From UBA2093 sp044340485 (GTDB lineage Bacteria; Actinomycetota; Acidimicrobiia; Acidimicrobiales; Ilumatobacteraceae), in assembly GCA_044340485.1 (NCBI GenBank), contig JBIITN010000001.1, positions 78,846 through 142,845 of the forward strand: a stretch of DNA of 64,000 nucleotides, written 5' to 3'. Positions within the stretch are counted from its first letter, which is position 1; every line of letters begins with the position of its first letter. This document shows, piece by piece, positions 25,229-33,292 of this stretch. The position numbers and the translations under genes were made by a program. A model generated the notes under the pieces. That model was not told the DNA's origin and did no database searches. It worked only from the letters and a program-made list of their open reading frames with translations.

Positions 25229-25337
25229 GGCATGTAACCCTAGGCGTACAAGGCTCTCAGGCCACAACGGAGCGTGCATCGCTGAGTCATACTCACAGCC
25301 GCTCACAGCGTCTCCGAGGGCGTCTCAGCGACGTGAA

Positions 25338-27314
25338 CTACTTCGGGGCTTCAGTTGGTGTGTAGGTACGTCCGAGAGCCGTCATGATCTCTGTGACATA
25401 TGCCGTGACACCAGGTTTATTGAGGTGAGTCTGGTCTCCTGCGAAGTACTCGGGATGGTCTTTACCGATGCGTTTCCAGTCAACAATGATCACGTTTGCA
25501 TATCTTTGGGGAAGCGCCCTAATCAATTTGTTGTTGTCGTTTTCCCAACCCCTGTTTGGAACGTGATCAGTCAACACCACCACGCGATCTACATCAACAA
25601 GCGGAACCATGATCGAATCGAGTGTTTCTACACTCACTGGTCCGTTGGTGCCCAAGTGCAGCACAACGTTTTCGCCTAACTCATTCACTGACTTCAAGTA
25701 ATTCACAATCGGCAATGCATCGATGTATTGACGACTCTTTTGTGCATCAACGGTGAGGCCCTGGCTAGTCAATGTCTCTGCCGCACCGAGCATGACCGAG
25801 TCGCCGAGTGCAAGCATTTCGATTTGATTCACGGGCACCGTCGTGGTTGTCGCCGGAACCGACGCAGGTGGTGCCGTGGTGATTGGTGATGGCACTGTTG
25901 AGTCGGGGATGATGTCGACCACCGCATCTTCATTGTCATCGAGGCTTTGCGTGATGTCGTCTTGCACCACTTTGGCAGTGGACATCGATACCACCGCAAA
26001 GATTGGCAACACCGCAGTGATAACAACTCCTGTCGCGATGCGACGGCGCATTGCCAAGCGCTCAAGCGACGCTGGCGATCGCCACATCGCCATCAACTTG
26101 CCAAAGCCTCCACGACGTAATGGCGTCTCGATAAAGCGATACGACAATTCGGTCACCACCAACGTGACAGCCATCAACAAAAAAAACTCATGCGGCTTCA
26201 GTGGCACTCCTGCGTATTCGCGATAGATCTGAAAAATCGGCCAGTGATACAAGTACAAGCCGTAGGAACGAAGACCAATCCACACAAATACCGGGTTACC
26301 AATGACGTAACGACCAAGCACCGAACGGGGACGTGTTACCGATGCAATGACAACGATGGTTGCTAGACCAACGAGTGCCAGACCACCTTGATACAAAAGG
26401 TCATAGCCCATCGGCCCGCCTTCAACATCGCTCACTACGTCTTGAAAACGCCAGCACATGTAGGCCAAAGCGCCGATCGCAAGCGCTCCCGCAATGTCAA
26501 AGCCGTATCCAGTGTTGCCAATGCGTCCACGCACGAGTGACCACGGACGCCACATCGTTGCTAGCGCGGCACCAAGAAACAAACCACTGGCACGGCTGAA
26601 AGTACCGAGATAGAGAAAATCAGTACGCAAAATGTCGCGACCAAACAACTCAAAATATTGCTCAGGAGTTTGCTCGATGGTGCCAATAACACCTGGCTGA
26701 TAAAAGATCGCTGAAAGCACAATGATTGCCGCTGCCGAAACAAAAAAGAACAAACCCAACAGTGGTAAAAAGCGCGACTGCATTTTGCGCAACAGCACCC
26801 ACATCACAAGTGGCCACACAATGTAAAACTGTTCTTCTACTGCAAGCGACCACAAATGTCGTAACGGTGCAAAGGCAAAGTCATCTGTGTATGAAGACCC
26901 AGTCCACACTTGGAACCAGTTCGCAACGTACAAAAATCCGGCAATCACATCGCCGCGCAAATTGCCTAACTTTTCGTCGTCAAAAAATGCCGCATACACA
27001 ACAATGCCCACGAGCAATGTCCACAATGCAGGCAGTAATCGCCGTGCTCGACGTTTCCAGAAATCAAGTAATGAAACCGCGCCTGTTCGTTCGCGTTCTG
27101 CAAGAAGCAACAACGTGATCAAGTAACCCGAGATAACAAAGAACACTTCGACACCAAGAAAGCCGCCTTGCAACCAACGTGAATCGGCGTGATAGACGAT
27201 CACTGCGATGACAGCAAGTGCGCGCAAACCATCAAGACCTGGCATGTATGGCACGACGGGGCCACGGCGCATGCCACCAGAAGGCGTCCCTTGAGTATTT
27301 TGCGTCATCGTCAT
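25338..27314 (-). CDS. Acyltransferase-3 membrane protein with C-terminal SGNH domain (OafA-like)
   Basis: 658 aa. The first 400 residues form about ten membrane helices starting with YMPGLDGLRALAVIAVIVYHA, the acyltransferase-3 signature with its catalytic His, and containing PLRHLWSLAVEEQFYIVWPL. A Thr/Pro-rich linker (about 470-490) leads to an SGNH hydrolase-like domain: LALGDSVMLGA (block I Ser), HLGTNGPV (block III) and a final DQTHLNKPG (Asp-His). Proteins of this kind move acetyl or other acyl groups onto cell-surface polysaccharides or lipids. No polysaccharide gene cluster is adjacent. Confidence 0.92.
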   Translation of the reverse strand: MTMTQNTQGTPSGGMRRGPVVPYMPGLDGLRALAVIAVIVYHADSRWLQGGFLGVEVFFVISGYLITLLLLAERERTGAVSLLDFWKRRARRLLPALWTLLVGIVVYAAFFDDEKLGNLRGDVIAGFLYVANWFQVWTGSSYTDDFAFAPLRHLWSLAVEEQFYIVWPLVMWVLLRKMQSRFLPLLGLFFFVSAAAIIVLSAIFYQPGVIGTIEQTPEQYFELFGRDILRTDFLYLGTFSRASGLFLGAALATMWRPWSLVRGRIGNTGYGFDIAGALAIGALAYMCWRFQDVVSDVEGGPMGYDLLYQGGLALVGLATIVVIASVTRPRSVLGRYVIGNPVFVWIGLRSYGLYLYHWPIFQIYREYAGVPLKPHEFFLLMAVTLVVTELSYRFIETPLRRGGFGKLMAMWRSPASLERLAMRRRIATGVVITAVLPIFAVVSMSTAKVVQDDITQSLDDNEDAVVDIIPDSTVPSPITTAPPASVPATTTTVPVNQIEMLALGDSVMLGAAETLTSQGLTVDAQKSRQYIDALPIVNYLKSVNELGENVVLHLGTNGPVSVETLDSIMVPLVDVDRVVVLTDHVPNRGWENDNNKLIRALPQRYANVIIVDWKRIGKDHPEYFAGDQTHLNKPGVTAYVTEIMTALGRTYTPTEAPK

Positions 27315-27332
27315 ATTGAGAAAAATGTCGAA

Positions 27333-28193
27333 CTACGCGACCGGAAGTCCCAACTGTTCGTAAATCTCACGAGTAGCTGTTGAACGATTCAACGTATAAA
27401 AGTGAAGACCCGGTGCACCCGCTTCAAGAAGTTGCGCACACAATGCGGTCGCAGTTTCCACCCCAATGCGACGTACGTCTTCTGGTGTCGCCGCGCTTTC
27501 TAGTTTGTCGCACAACCACTGCGGGAACGCAGCACCCGACAGCTGAGCCATTCGCTCTACTTGAGCCAAGTTAGTCACTGGCATGATGCCCGGGATGATG
27601 GGCTTCGTCACACCGAGGTCGGCAAGATCATTCACCATCGACAAGTAATGCTCCGCTTCAAAAAAGAACTGTGTGGTGGCGTAGTCGGTGACGCGAAGTT
27701 TGTCGGCGAGAAATCGGCGATCGGCGGCGAGATCAGGTGAACGCGGATGACCTTCTGGATGAGCGGCCACTCCAATACATAAGTTGGCGATTTCACGAAG
27801 GTGTTCCACCAAGTCAAGCGCGTAGTTGTAATCGCTGGGACGAGCATTGGCGGGATCAACCGGTGGATCACCAGCTAGCGCGAGAACGTTCTCGAGGCCA
27901 CTATCGACGTAGGTCGATACGATATCGGCAATTTCATCACGAGTGTGTCCAACACATGTGAGGTGTGCGACCGGTGGGATGCTGGTCTCACGCATCATCC
28001 ACAACACCACGTCACGGGTGTGTTCGCGAGTAGAACCACCCGCGCCGTAGGTGACCGACACAAAAGATGGACGTAGCGGTTCAAGCTCGGCGATCGTGCG
28101 ACCAAGTGTCAACTGCGCTGCAGGTGTCTTGGGGGGCGAGAACTCGAAAGAGTACGTGCGGCCCGCCGCCAAGAGATCGCTAATCCGTGCCAT
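27333..28193 (-). CDS. metF: Methylenetetrahydrofolate reductase
   Basis: 286 aa from the ATG at 28193; another in-frame ATG is 3 codons upstream (28202). A much longer frame to 28487 runs back through purH and is not credible. The family motifs FEFSPPKTPA, SVTYGAGGSTREHTRDVV, HLTCVGHT, NVLALAGDPP and the FAD site ATTQFFFEAEHY are seen. It reduces 5,10-methylene- to 5-methyl-tetrahydrofolate for methionine synthesis. It follows purH by about 40 nt on the same strand, joining two folate-dependent steps. Confidence 0.95.
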   Translation of the reverse strand: MARISDLLAAGRTYSFEFSPPKTPAAQLTLGRTIAELEPLRPSFVSVTYGAGGSTREHTRDVVLWMMRETSIPPVAHLTCVGHTRDEIADIVSTYVDSGLENVLALAGDPPVDPANARPSDYNYALDLVEHLREIANLCIGVAAHPEGHPRSPDLAADRRFLADKLRVTDYATTQFFFEAEHYLSMVNDLADLGVTKPIIPGIMPVTNLAQVERMAQLSGAAFPQWLCDKLESAATPEDVRRIGVETATALCAQLLEAGAPGLHFYTLNRSTATREIYEQLGLPVA

Positions 28194-28233
28194 TTGAGCC
28201 ATTCTACGACATGAGGTAAAAGACGACAGGTCG

Positions 28234-29742
28234 TCAGTGGCGGAAATGGCGCGTGCCTGTACACACCATTGCAATGCCATGCTCATTGGCAGCGTCAATT
28301 GATTCCTGATCTCGCACACTGCCACCAGGCTGAATAATTGCGGTGACACCGGCACGTGCCAATTCATCAACCGTGTCGCGGAATGGGAAGAATGCATCAC
28401 TTGCCGCGACAGCACCCCGTGTCTTGTCGCCGCCACGATTGATAGCAATACGCGCAGCGTCAACGCGATTTGGTTGTCCGCCACCAATACCTACGGTGAC
28501 ATCGCCGTTCACCAAACAAATTGCATTGCTCCATGTTGCCGCAACCACTTGCCACGCAAGAAGCATCGATGTCCACTCTGCATCAGTGGGAGTGCGAGTA
28601 GTGACAACTTCAAAATCATCGAGTGGCTCATCAACTTCATCAACTGACTGAACAAGCAAGCCACCGTCGATGCTGCGCACATTGATTCCTATGCTGCTGT
28701 ACGGAGCACTCGCTTCAAATACACGCAGAGACGGCTTTGCACACAAAATCTCTAGTGCTTCAGCCGTGTACGACGGCGCCACAACAACTTCGGTGAATAC
28801 GTCAGAAATTGCTTGTGCGGTATTGCCATCAACGGTGCCGTTCACTGCGATGATGCCACCAAATGCACTCACTGGATCAGCAGCATTTGCCGCGGTATAA
28901 GCATCAAAAATTGTTGATGCCAATGCGACACCACATGCATTGGCATGCTTCACAATGACTGCGGCCGGGCGATCAAATTTGCTCACTAACTGCCATGCCG
29001 CTTCAGTGTCGTACACGTTGAGATACGACATTTCTTTGCCGTTGAGTTGAAGAGCTGAATCCCACCAGCTCTGTGCCCCAGGCAAGCGATAGCGCGCTCC
29101 GATCTGATGTGGGTTCTCGCCGTAACGCAATACTTCCCCACGCTCGGCAACGATGGTGAGAAACGGTGGAACAATTGCTTCCACACTTCCCCGCACATCA
29201 TCACCAAGCCATGACGCAACAGCTGCGTCGTATGCGCTGGTGATACGAAACGCTTTATGAGCAAGTTGTTTGCGCGCCTCGACATTGAAATCGTCATTGC
29301 GAATCATGTCGAGCACAATGTCGTAATCAGCTGTATCGACGATGACACCAACGTGGGCGTAATTCTTTGCAGATGCACGCACCATCGCTGGACCACCAAT
29401 GTCGATGAGATCAACACTGGGATTAGTCGAAAACGGATACAGATTGACAACAACGAGCGCAAATGGCTCAATGCCGTGTTCCTTCATTTCGTCGACGTGT
29501 TGCGGTTTGTCAAGGTCGGCAAGCAACCCGCCATGAATACGTGGGTGCAACGTGACAACACGGTGATCCAAGATGGGTGGCAGACCGGTGATGTCAGCAA
29601 CGTCAGTGACAGTGATCCCCGCTTCTGACAAATGTTTTGCGGTTCCTCCGCTTGAGACGATGTCCCAGCCAAGGCCGCGCAGCGCCGACGCGAAGTCGAC
29701 GATGCCGGTCTTGTCAAAAACAGAAAGGAGTGCGCGTGGCAC
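28234..29742 (-). CDS. purH: Bifunctional AICAR transformylase/IMP cyclohydrolase
   Basis: 502 aa, GTG start immediately after the sucD stop with no spacer. The N-terminal IMP cyclohydrolase region has ALLSVFDKTGIVDFA and LSSGG-type SSGGTAKHL; the C-terminal transformylase has KHANACGVA with the Lys-His pair. The end, GIAMVCTGTRHFRH, is the normal family C-terminus. It performs the last two steps of IMP synthesis using 10-formyl-tetrahydrofolate. It is slightly shorter than enterobacterial PurH but no domain is lost. Confidence 0.97.
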   Translation of the reverse strand: MPRALLSVFDKTGIVDFASALRGLGWDIVSSGGTAKHLSEAGITVTDVADITGLPPILDHRVVTLHPRIHGGLLADLDKPQHVDEMKEHGIEPFALVVVNLYPFSTNPSVDLIDIGGPAMVRASAKNYAHVGVIVDTADYDIVLDMIRNDDFNVEARKQLAHKAFRITSAYDAAVASWLGDDVRGSVEAIVPPFLTIVAERGEVLRYGENPHQIGARYRLPGAQSWWDSALQLNGKEMSYLNVYDTEAAWQLVSKFDRPAAVIVKHANACGVALASTIFDAYTAANAADPVSAFGGIIAVNGTVDGNTAQAISDVFTEVVVAPSYTAEALEILCAKPSLRVFEASAPYSSIGINVRSIDGGLLVQSVDEVDEPLDDFEVVTTRTPTDAEWTSMLLAWQVVAATWSNAICLVNGDVTVGIGGGQPNRVDAARIAINRGGDKTRGAVAASDAFFPFRDTVDELARAGVTAIIQPGGSVRDQESIDAANEHGIAMVCTGTRHFRH

Positions 29743-30642
29743 TCAGCTCAGTCCCTTGATGATGTCGGCCATGAGCTTGCCTGCTTCGGTGGGGTTTTGT
29801 CCCACTTTCACACCAGCTGCGCGCAACGCGTCCATCTTGCCTTGCGCTGTTCCCTTACCGCCAGACACGATCGCGCCTGCGTGACCCATCTTCTTGCCAG
29901 CAGGTGCAGTAACACCGGCAATGTATGCAGACATTGGCTTGGTGACATTTGCTTTGATGAAGTCGGCTGCTTCTTCTTCGGCTGAACCACCGATTTCGCC
30001 AATCATGATGATTGCGTGTGTCTCAGGATCTTTTTGAAACTCTGCAAGACAATCGATAAACGATGTACCAGGAACTGGGTCACCACCGATACCAACACAT
30101 GTAGATACGCCAATTCCCAACTGCTTCAATTCATACAACGCTTGATACGTGAGTGTTCCGGAACGTGACACGATGCCTACGTTTGGCCCTTTTGCAGATG
30201 GCATCTGTGCGATTTCACCGGCGGTAATGCCGATGTTGCATTTCCCTGGGCTGATAATGCCTGGACAGTTTGGTCCGAGCAAACGTGTCTTTGGATAGTC
30301 GCGCACAAGCGTGTTGTAGGTGCGTGCTTCATCTTGTGCAGGAATGCCCTCGGTGATACACACAACGAACTGGATACCAGCAGCCGCTGCTTCAAGAATT
30401 GCAGCAGGTGCAGCTTTTGGTGGCACAGCAACGAACGATGCTGTGGCACCAGTTGCCGCCACTGCCTCGGCAACAGAATTGAACACTGGAATGCCCTCAA
30501 CATCGGTGCCACCTTTACCTGGTGTCACACCACCGACAACTTGCGTGCCGTATGCCTTGTTGCGGAGACCGTGGTACTTGCCTTGACCGCCGGTGAGACC
30601 CTGCACGATCACTTTGGTGTTTTCGTTTACAAAAATAGCCAT
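29743..30642 (-). CDS. sucD: Succinyl-CoA ligase alpha subunit
   Basis: 299 aa. CoA-binding VIVQGLTGGQGKYH, GPNCPGIISPGKCNIGI and the phospho-His loop GHAGAIVSGGKGTAQGK are present. It forms succinyl-CoA synthetase with the SucC subunit encoded 8 nt upstream. It cleaves succinyl-CoA to succinate with ATP/GTP formation. The stop abuts the purH start, so the two are likely co-transcribed. Confidence 0.97.
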   Translation of the reverse strand: MAIFVNENTKVIVQGLTGGQGKYHGLRNKAYGTQVVGGVTPGKGGTDVEGIPVFNSVAEAVAATGATASFVAVPPKAAPAAILEAAAAGIQFVVCITEGIPAQDEARTYNTLVRDYPKTRLLGPNCPGIISPGKCNIGITAGEIAQMPSAKGPNVGIVSRSGTLTYQALYELKQLGIGVSTCVGIGGDPVPGTSFIDCLAEFQKDPETHAIIMIGEIGGSAEEEAADFIKANVTKPMSAYIAGVTAPAGKKMGHAGAIVSGGKGTAQGKMDALRAAGVKVGQNPTEAGKLMADIIKGLS

Positions 30643-30650
30643 GGCGAGTC

Positions 30651-31799
30651 CTACTTCTTCGAAAGAGCAACAACTGCTTCCGCAGCTTCGAGCATTGTTG
30701 GTTTGCTGATGAGTTTTGATTCAGGAATGCCTGCGTTTGCAAGAATCGCACGGCCTTCTTCTGCGTTTGTGCCGTCAAGACGAATCACAATCGGTGCGCG
30801 AAGGTCGACGCGACCAAGCGCTTCCACCACGCCTTTTGCAACTTCTTCACCGCGGGTAATACCACCAAAGATATTGATGAAGATGCTCTTTACGTTCTGG
30901 TCGGAGTTGATCACTTCGAGAGCACTAGCCATAAGGTCGGCGTTTGCACCGCCACCAATGTCTAAGAAGTTCGCGGCGGTTCCACCTACTTGGTTCACCA
31001 CGTCGAGAGTGCTCATTGCAAGACCAGCGCCGTTTGCGATGATGCCCACCGTGCCGTCAAGACCGATGTACTGAAGTCCCTTATCGCGAGCCAATTTCTC
31101 GCGTGCGTCAAGTTCAACAGTTGCGGCAAACTCTTCCCACTCCGGATGACGGAAGTCAGCATTTTCATCAAGGCTGACCTTGGCATCAAGAGCGTGCACT
31201 TCGCCTGTTGGCTTCCAGATGAGTGGGTTGATTTCTGCCAAGTCACAGTCGCCTTCGGTAAAGCAGCGATAGAGCTTCACAAGAATGTCGGCAACACCGT
31301 CTAGAGCACCAGCAGGAATCTTTGCGTCAACGGCTGCTTTCTTTGCAACAGCAACCGACAAGCCTTCAACCGGATTCACATGCAACTTCACGATTGCATC
31401 GGGATCTTTCGCAGCCACCTCTTCAATGTCGACACCGCCTTGAGCCGACAACATCAACAAGTGCTTCTTTGCAGCACGATCAAGAGTGAACGATGCGTAG
31501 TACTCCTCTTTGATATCCGAGGCGTTCTCGACCCAAATGCGCTTCACAAGATGACCCTTGATGTCCATGCCGAGAATGTTCCCTGCATGCGTGCGCACTT
31601 CGTCGGCATTGTTTGCCAACTTGATACCGCCAGCCTTACCGCGACCGCCGACCTGTACTTGCGCCTTCACCACGACCGGGTAACCAGCAGATTCAGCAAC
31701 CTTTACCGCTTCGTCAACGGTGACAGCGACACCTCCAGCAGACACTGGAATGTCATAGCGCGCAAAGTATTGCTTTCCTTGGTACTCAAAAAGGTCCAT
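30651..31799 (-). CDS. sucC: Succinyl-CoA ligase beta subunit
   Basis: 382 aa. ATP-grasp N-terminus MDLFEYQGKQYFARYDIPV, VVKAQVQVGGRGKAGG, and the C-terminal domain VGGTAANFLDIGGGA and IFINIFGGITR are all typical. Partner of SucD. It starts just 3 nt after the B12-binding gene's stop, which suggests that succinyl-CoA made from methylmalonyl-CoA is fed directly to this enzyme. Confidence 0.97.
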   Translation of the reverse strand: MDLFEYQGKQYFARYDIPVSAGGVAVTVDEAVKVAESAGYPVVVKAQVQVGGRGKAGGIKLANNADEVRTHAGNILGMDIKGHLVKRIWVENASDIKEEYYASFTLDRAAKKHLLMLSAQGGVDIEEVAAKDPDAIVKLHVNPVEGLSVAVAKKAAVDAKIPAGALDGVADILVKLYRCFTEGDCDLAEINPLIWKPTGEVHALDAKVSLDENADFRHPEWEEFAATVELDAREKLARDKGLQYIGLDGTVGIIANGAGLAMSTLDVVNQVGGTAANFLDIGGGANADLMASALEVINSDQNVKSIFINIFGGITRGEEVAKGVVEALGRVDLRAPIVIRLDGTNAEEGRAILANAGIPESKLISKPTMLEAAEAVVALSKK

Positions 31800-31802
31800 T
31801 CA

Positions 31803-32204
31803 TTACTCCCTGTTATCGAGTGCTTCTTCTAACCACTGACAAATGCTTTTCAGCGACGAACCTGGTCCGAAAATGTTGCCAACACCTTGTTCGCGCAACA
31901 CGCGTGCATCCGCATCGGGGATAACACCGCCACCAAAAACGAGAATGTCTCCAAGATCGCGTGAACGAAGTTCTTCCATCACGCGCGGAAACAAGGTGTT
32001 GTGTGCTCCAGACAACAACGACAGTCCAACGGCGTCTGCATCTTCTTGTAACGCCGTCTCGCCAATTTGTTCGGGAGTTTGATGCAGGCCGGTGTAGATG
32101 ACTTCAAAGCCATGATCACGGAGAGCACGGGTAATGGTCTTCGCGCCACGGTCATGGCCATCAAGACCCGGCTTGGCTACAACAACTCGGTAGGTGCGCT
32201 TCAC
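31803..32204 (-). CDS. B12-binding small subunit of a methylmalonyl-CoA-mutase-type enzyme
   Basis: 133 aa, a free-standing cobalamin-binding domain. AKPGLDGHDRGAK contains the D-x-H-x-x-G motif with cobalt-ligating His at about 17; LSLLSGAHNTLFP and VFGGGVIPDADA complete the Rossmann-like fold of MCM C-terminal domains. The large catalytic subunit is not in the window. It is upstream of and nearly joined to sucCD, whose substrate is the mutase product succinyl-CoA, so a role in propionate/odd-chain catabolism fits. Ethylmalonyl- or isobutyryl-CoA mutase is an alternative. Confidence 0.9.
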   Translation of the reverse strand: MKRTYRVVVAKPGLDGHDRGAKTITRALRDHGFEVIYTGLHQTPEQIGETALQEDADAVGLSLLSGAHNTLFPRVMEELRSRDLGDILVFGGGVIPDADARVLREQGVGNIFGPGSSLKSICQWLEEALDNRE

Positions 32205-32255
32205 AGAAAGAAAACCCTACGCCGTCATGGCATTTCAGCCCTAACCCGCCACAAT

Positions 32256-32759
32256 GTGGGGGTGCCACTGCCCCGTCCTCAGTCCGCATTTGCCCGCGCC
32301 GTCGTGCCGGTGGTCGCGGGCATCATTGGCTTTGGCCTCTTGTTCCTCGCTACCTGGGGTGTTGCCGCGTTTATCTCGGGAAACCCCAGCGACACGATCC
32401 GCGTGGGTACGAGCATTTTTGAGGTTGGCCCTGTGAAATCACTGGCAACGCAGGTGGACGAAGGTGGGCCACTGCTGTTCCCTGACCTCAAAAGCCCCGA
32501 GGGAACCCGCTCGATCATTCTCGATCACACCGGCGATGACCCCACACTTGGATGGCAGGTGTACATGGGATACCCAGCTGACCGCGACTCGACGTGTCTA
32601 GTGACACAGGTGCGCGACACCCGAACTTTCATTGATTGCGAGTCTCGAAGCCTCGGCGTGGACGACCTTGCATTGCCAGAGGGCATCCGCCCAGTGGTGG
32701 AAAACCGCACCACACTCTTCATCGACCTACGCGGTAATTCGAGTACGTCGAATAATTAA
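32256..32759 (+). CDS. Single-pass membrane protein of unknown function
   Basis: About 167 aa from a GTG at 32256 (another GTG at 32262); the frame extends upstream through the B12 gene's antisense but that part is not credible. One membrane helix (VVPVVAGIIGFGLLFLATWGVAAFI) is followed by an exported domain of about 125 residues with two Cys (DSTCLVTQ and FIDCESR) and a VxxR...IDLR end. The spacing vaguely recalls a Rieske fold that has lost its cluster ligands, but this is weak. Divergent from the B12-binding gene. Confidence 0.6.
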   Translation: MGVPLPRPQSAFARAVVPVVAGIIGFGLLFLATWGVAAFISGNPSDTIRVGTSIFEVGPVKSLATQVDEGGPLLFPDLKSPEGTRSIILDHTGDDPTLGWQVYMGYPADRDSTCLVTQVRDTRTFIDCESRSLGVDDLALPEGIRPVVENRTTLFIDLRGNSSTSNN

Positions 32760-32803
32760 ATAGCAATTCGACTACATCAAATAATTAGTGGTCGAATAAT
32801 TAA
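32736..32803. repeat. 29-nt imperfect tandem repeat across a gene 3' end
   Basis: AATTCGAGTACGTCGAATAATTA at 32736 recurs at 32765 with 3 changes in 23 bases, and GTCGAATAATTAA at 32747 recurs exactly at 32791. The first copy contains the stop codon of the upstream gene. The remaining 44 nt up to the flavodoxin stop hold nothing else. Confidence 0.75.
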
Positions 32804-33232
32804 TTAGCGCGAGGCAACATTGTCGACCAAACGCGTCGCGAACTGCAACGTGTGATCATCAAGTTTTGCGCGATGTAATGCAAGACCACCGATGACATCT
32901 GCACCACGCGACGAGATCGCATTGGTCATGACATCAAGTGATTTGCCGGGGTTCAACGCAAATGTGCAAAACACCGCTGCTTGCTTGCCCGCCATCGCAG
33001 GAAGTGCACGCAAACGATCAACAGCCCATGGAGCCTGACCGACGACAAACAACCCATGCACCCACGTACCCACGATGACCATATCGGCTTCTTGAATACC
33101 TGCGAAGTCGGGCTGCTTCACAGATGAAAAGCCACTGATCGACCAATTTTCTTCTTGCAAACGCGCCGCGATTTTCTCGCCAGCTTTCCACGTGTTGCCC
33201 GTCAGACTCTCAATAAGAATCGCTGCCTTCAT
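32804..33232 (-). CDS. Flavodoxin-domain protein
   Basis: 142 aa. ILIESLTGNTWKAGEKIA resembles the FMN phosphate-binding loop (T/S-x-T-G-N-T), followed by the flavodoxin alternation with VIVGTWVHGLFVVGQAP and a CTFALNPGKSL stretch. It probably binds FMN and passes electrons, or is a flavodoxin-like quinone-related protein. No obvious redox partner is adjacent. It ends convergently to the membrane protein gene at 32256. Confidence 0.75.
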   Translation of the reverse strand: MKAAILIESLTGNTWKAGEKIAARLQEENWSISGFSSVKQPDFAGIQEADMVIVGTWVHGLFVVGQAPWAVDRLRALPAMAGKQAAVFCTFALNPGKSLDVMTNAISSRGADVIGGLALHRAKLDDHTLQFATRLVDNVASR

Positions 33233-33292
33233 ACGTATATGTCTACTACTTCTTTTGCTACGAAAAGGAGTTGCCCGCTGTAGAAAAAGTGT

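Noticed and set aside
30334..31074. A 246-codon plus-strand frame across sucD and sucC.
   Set aside because: Crosses two clear genes on the other strand; no family resemblance or Shine-Dalgarno.
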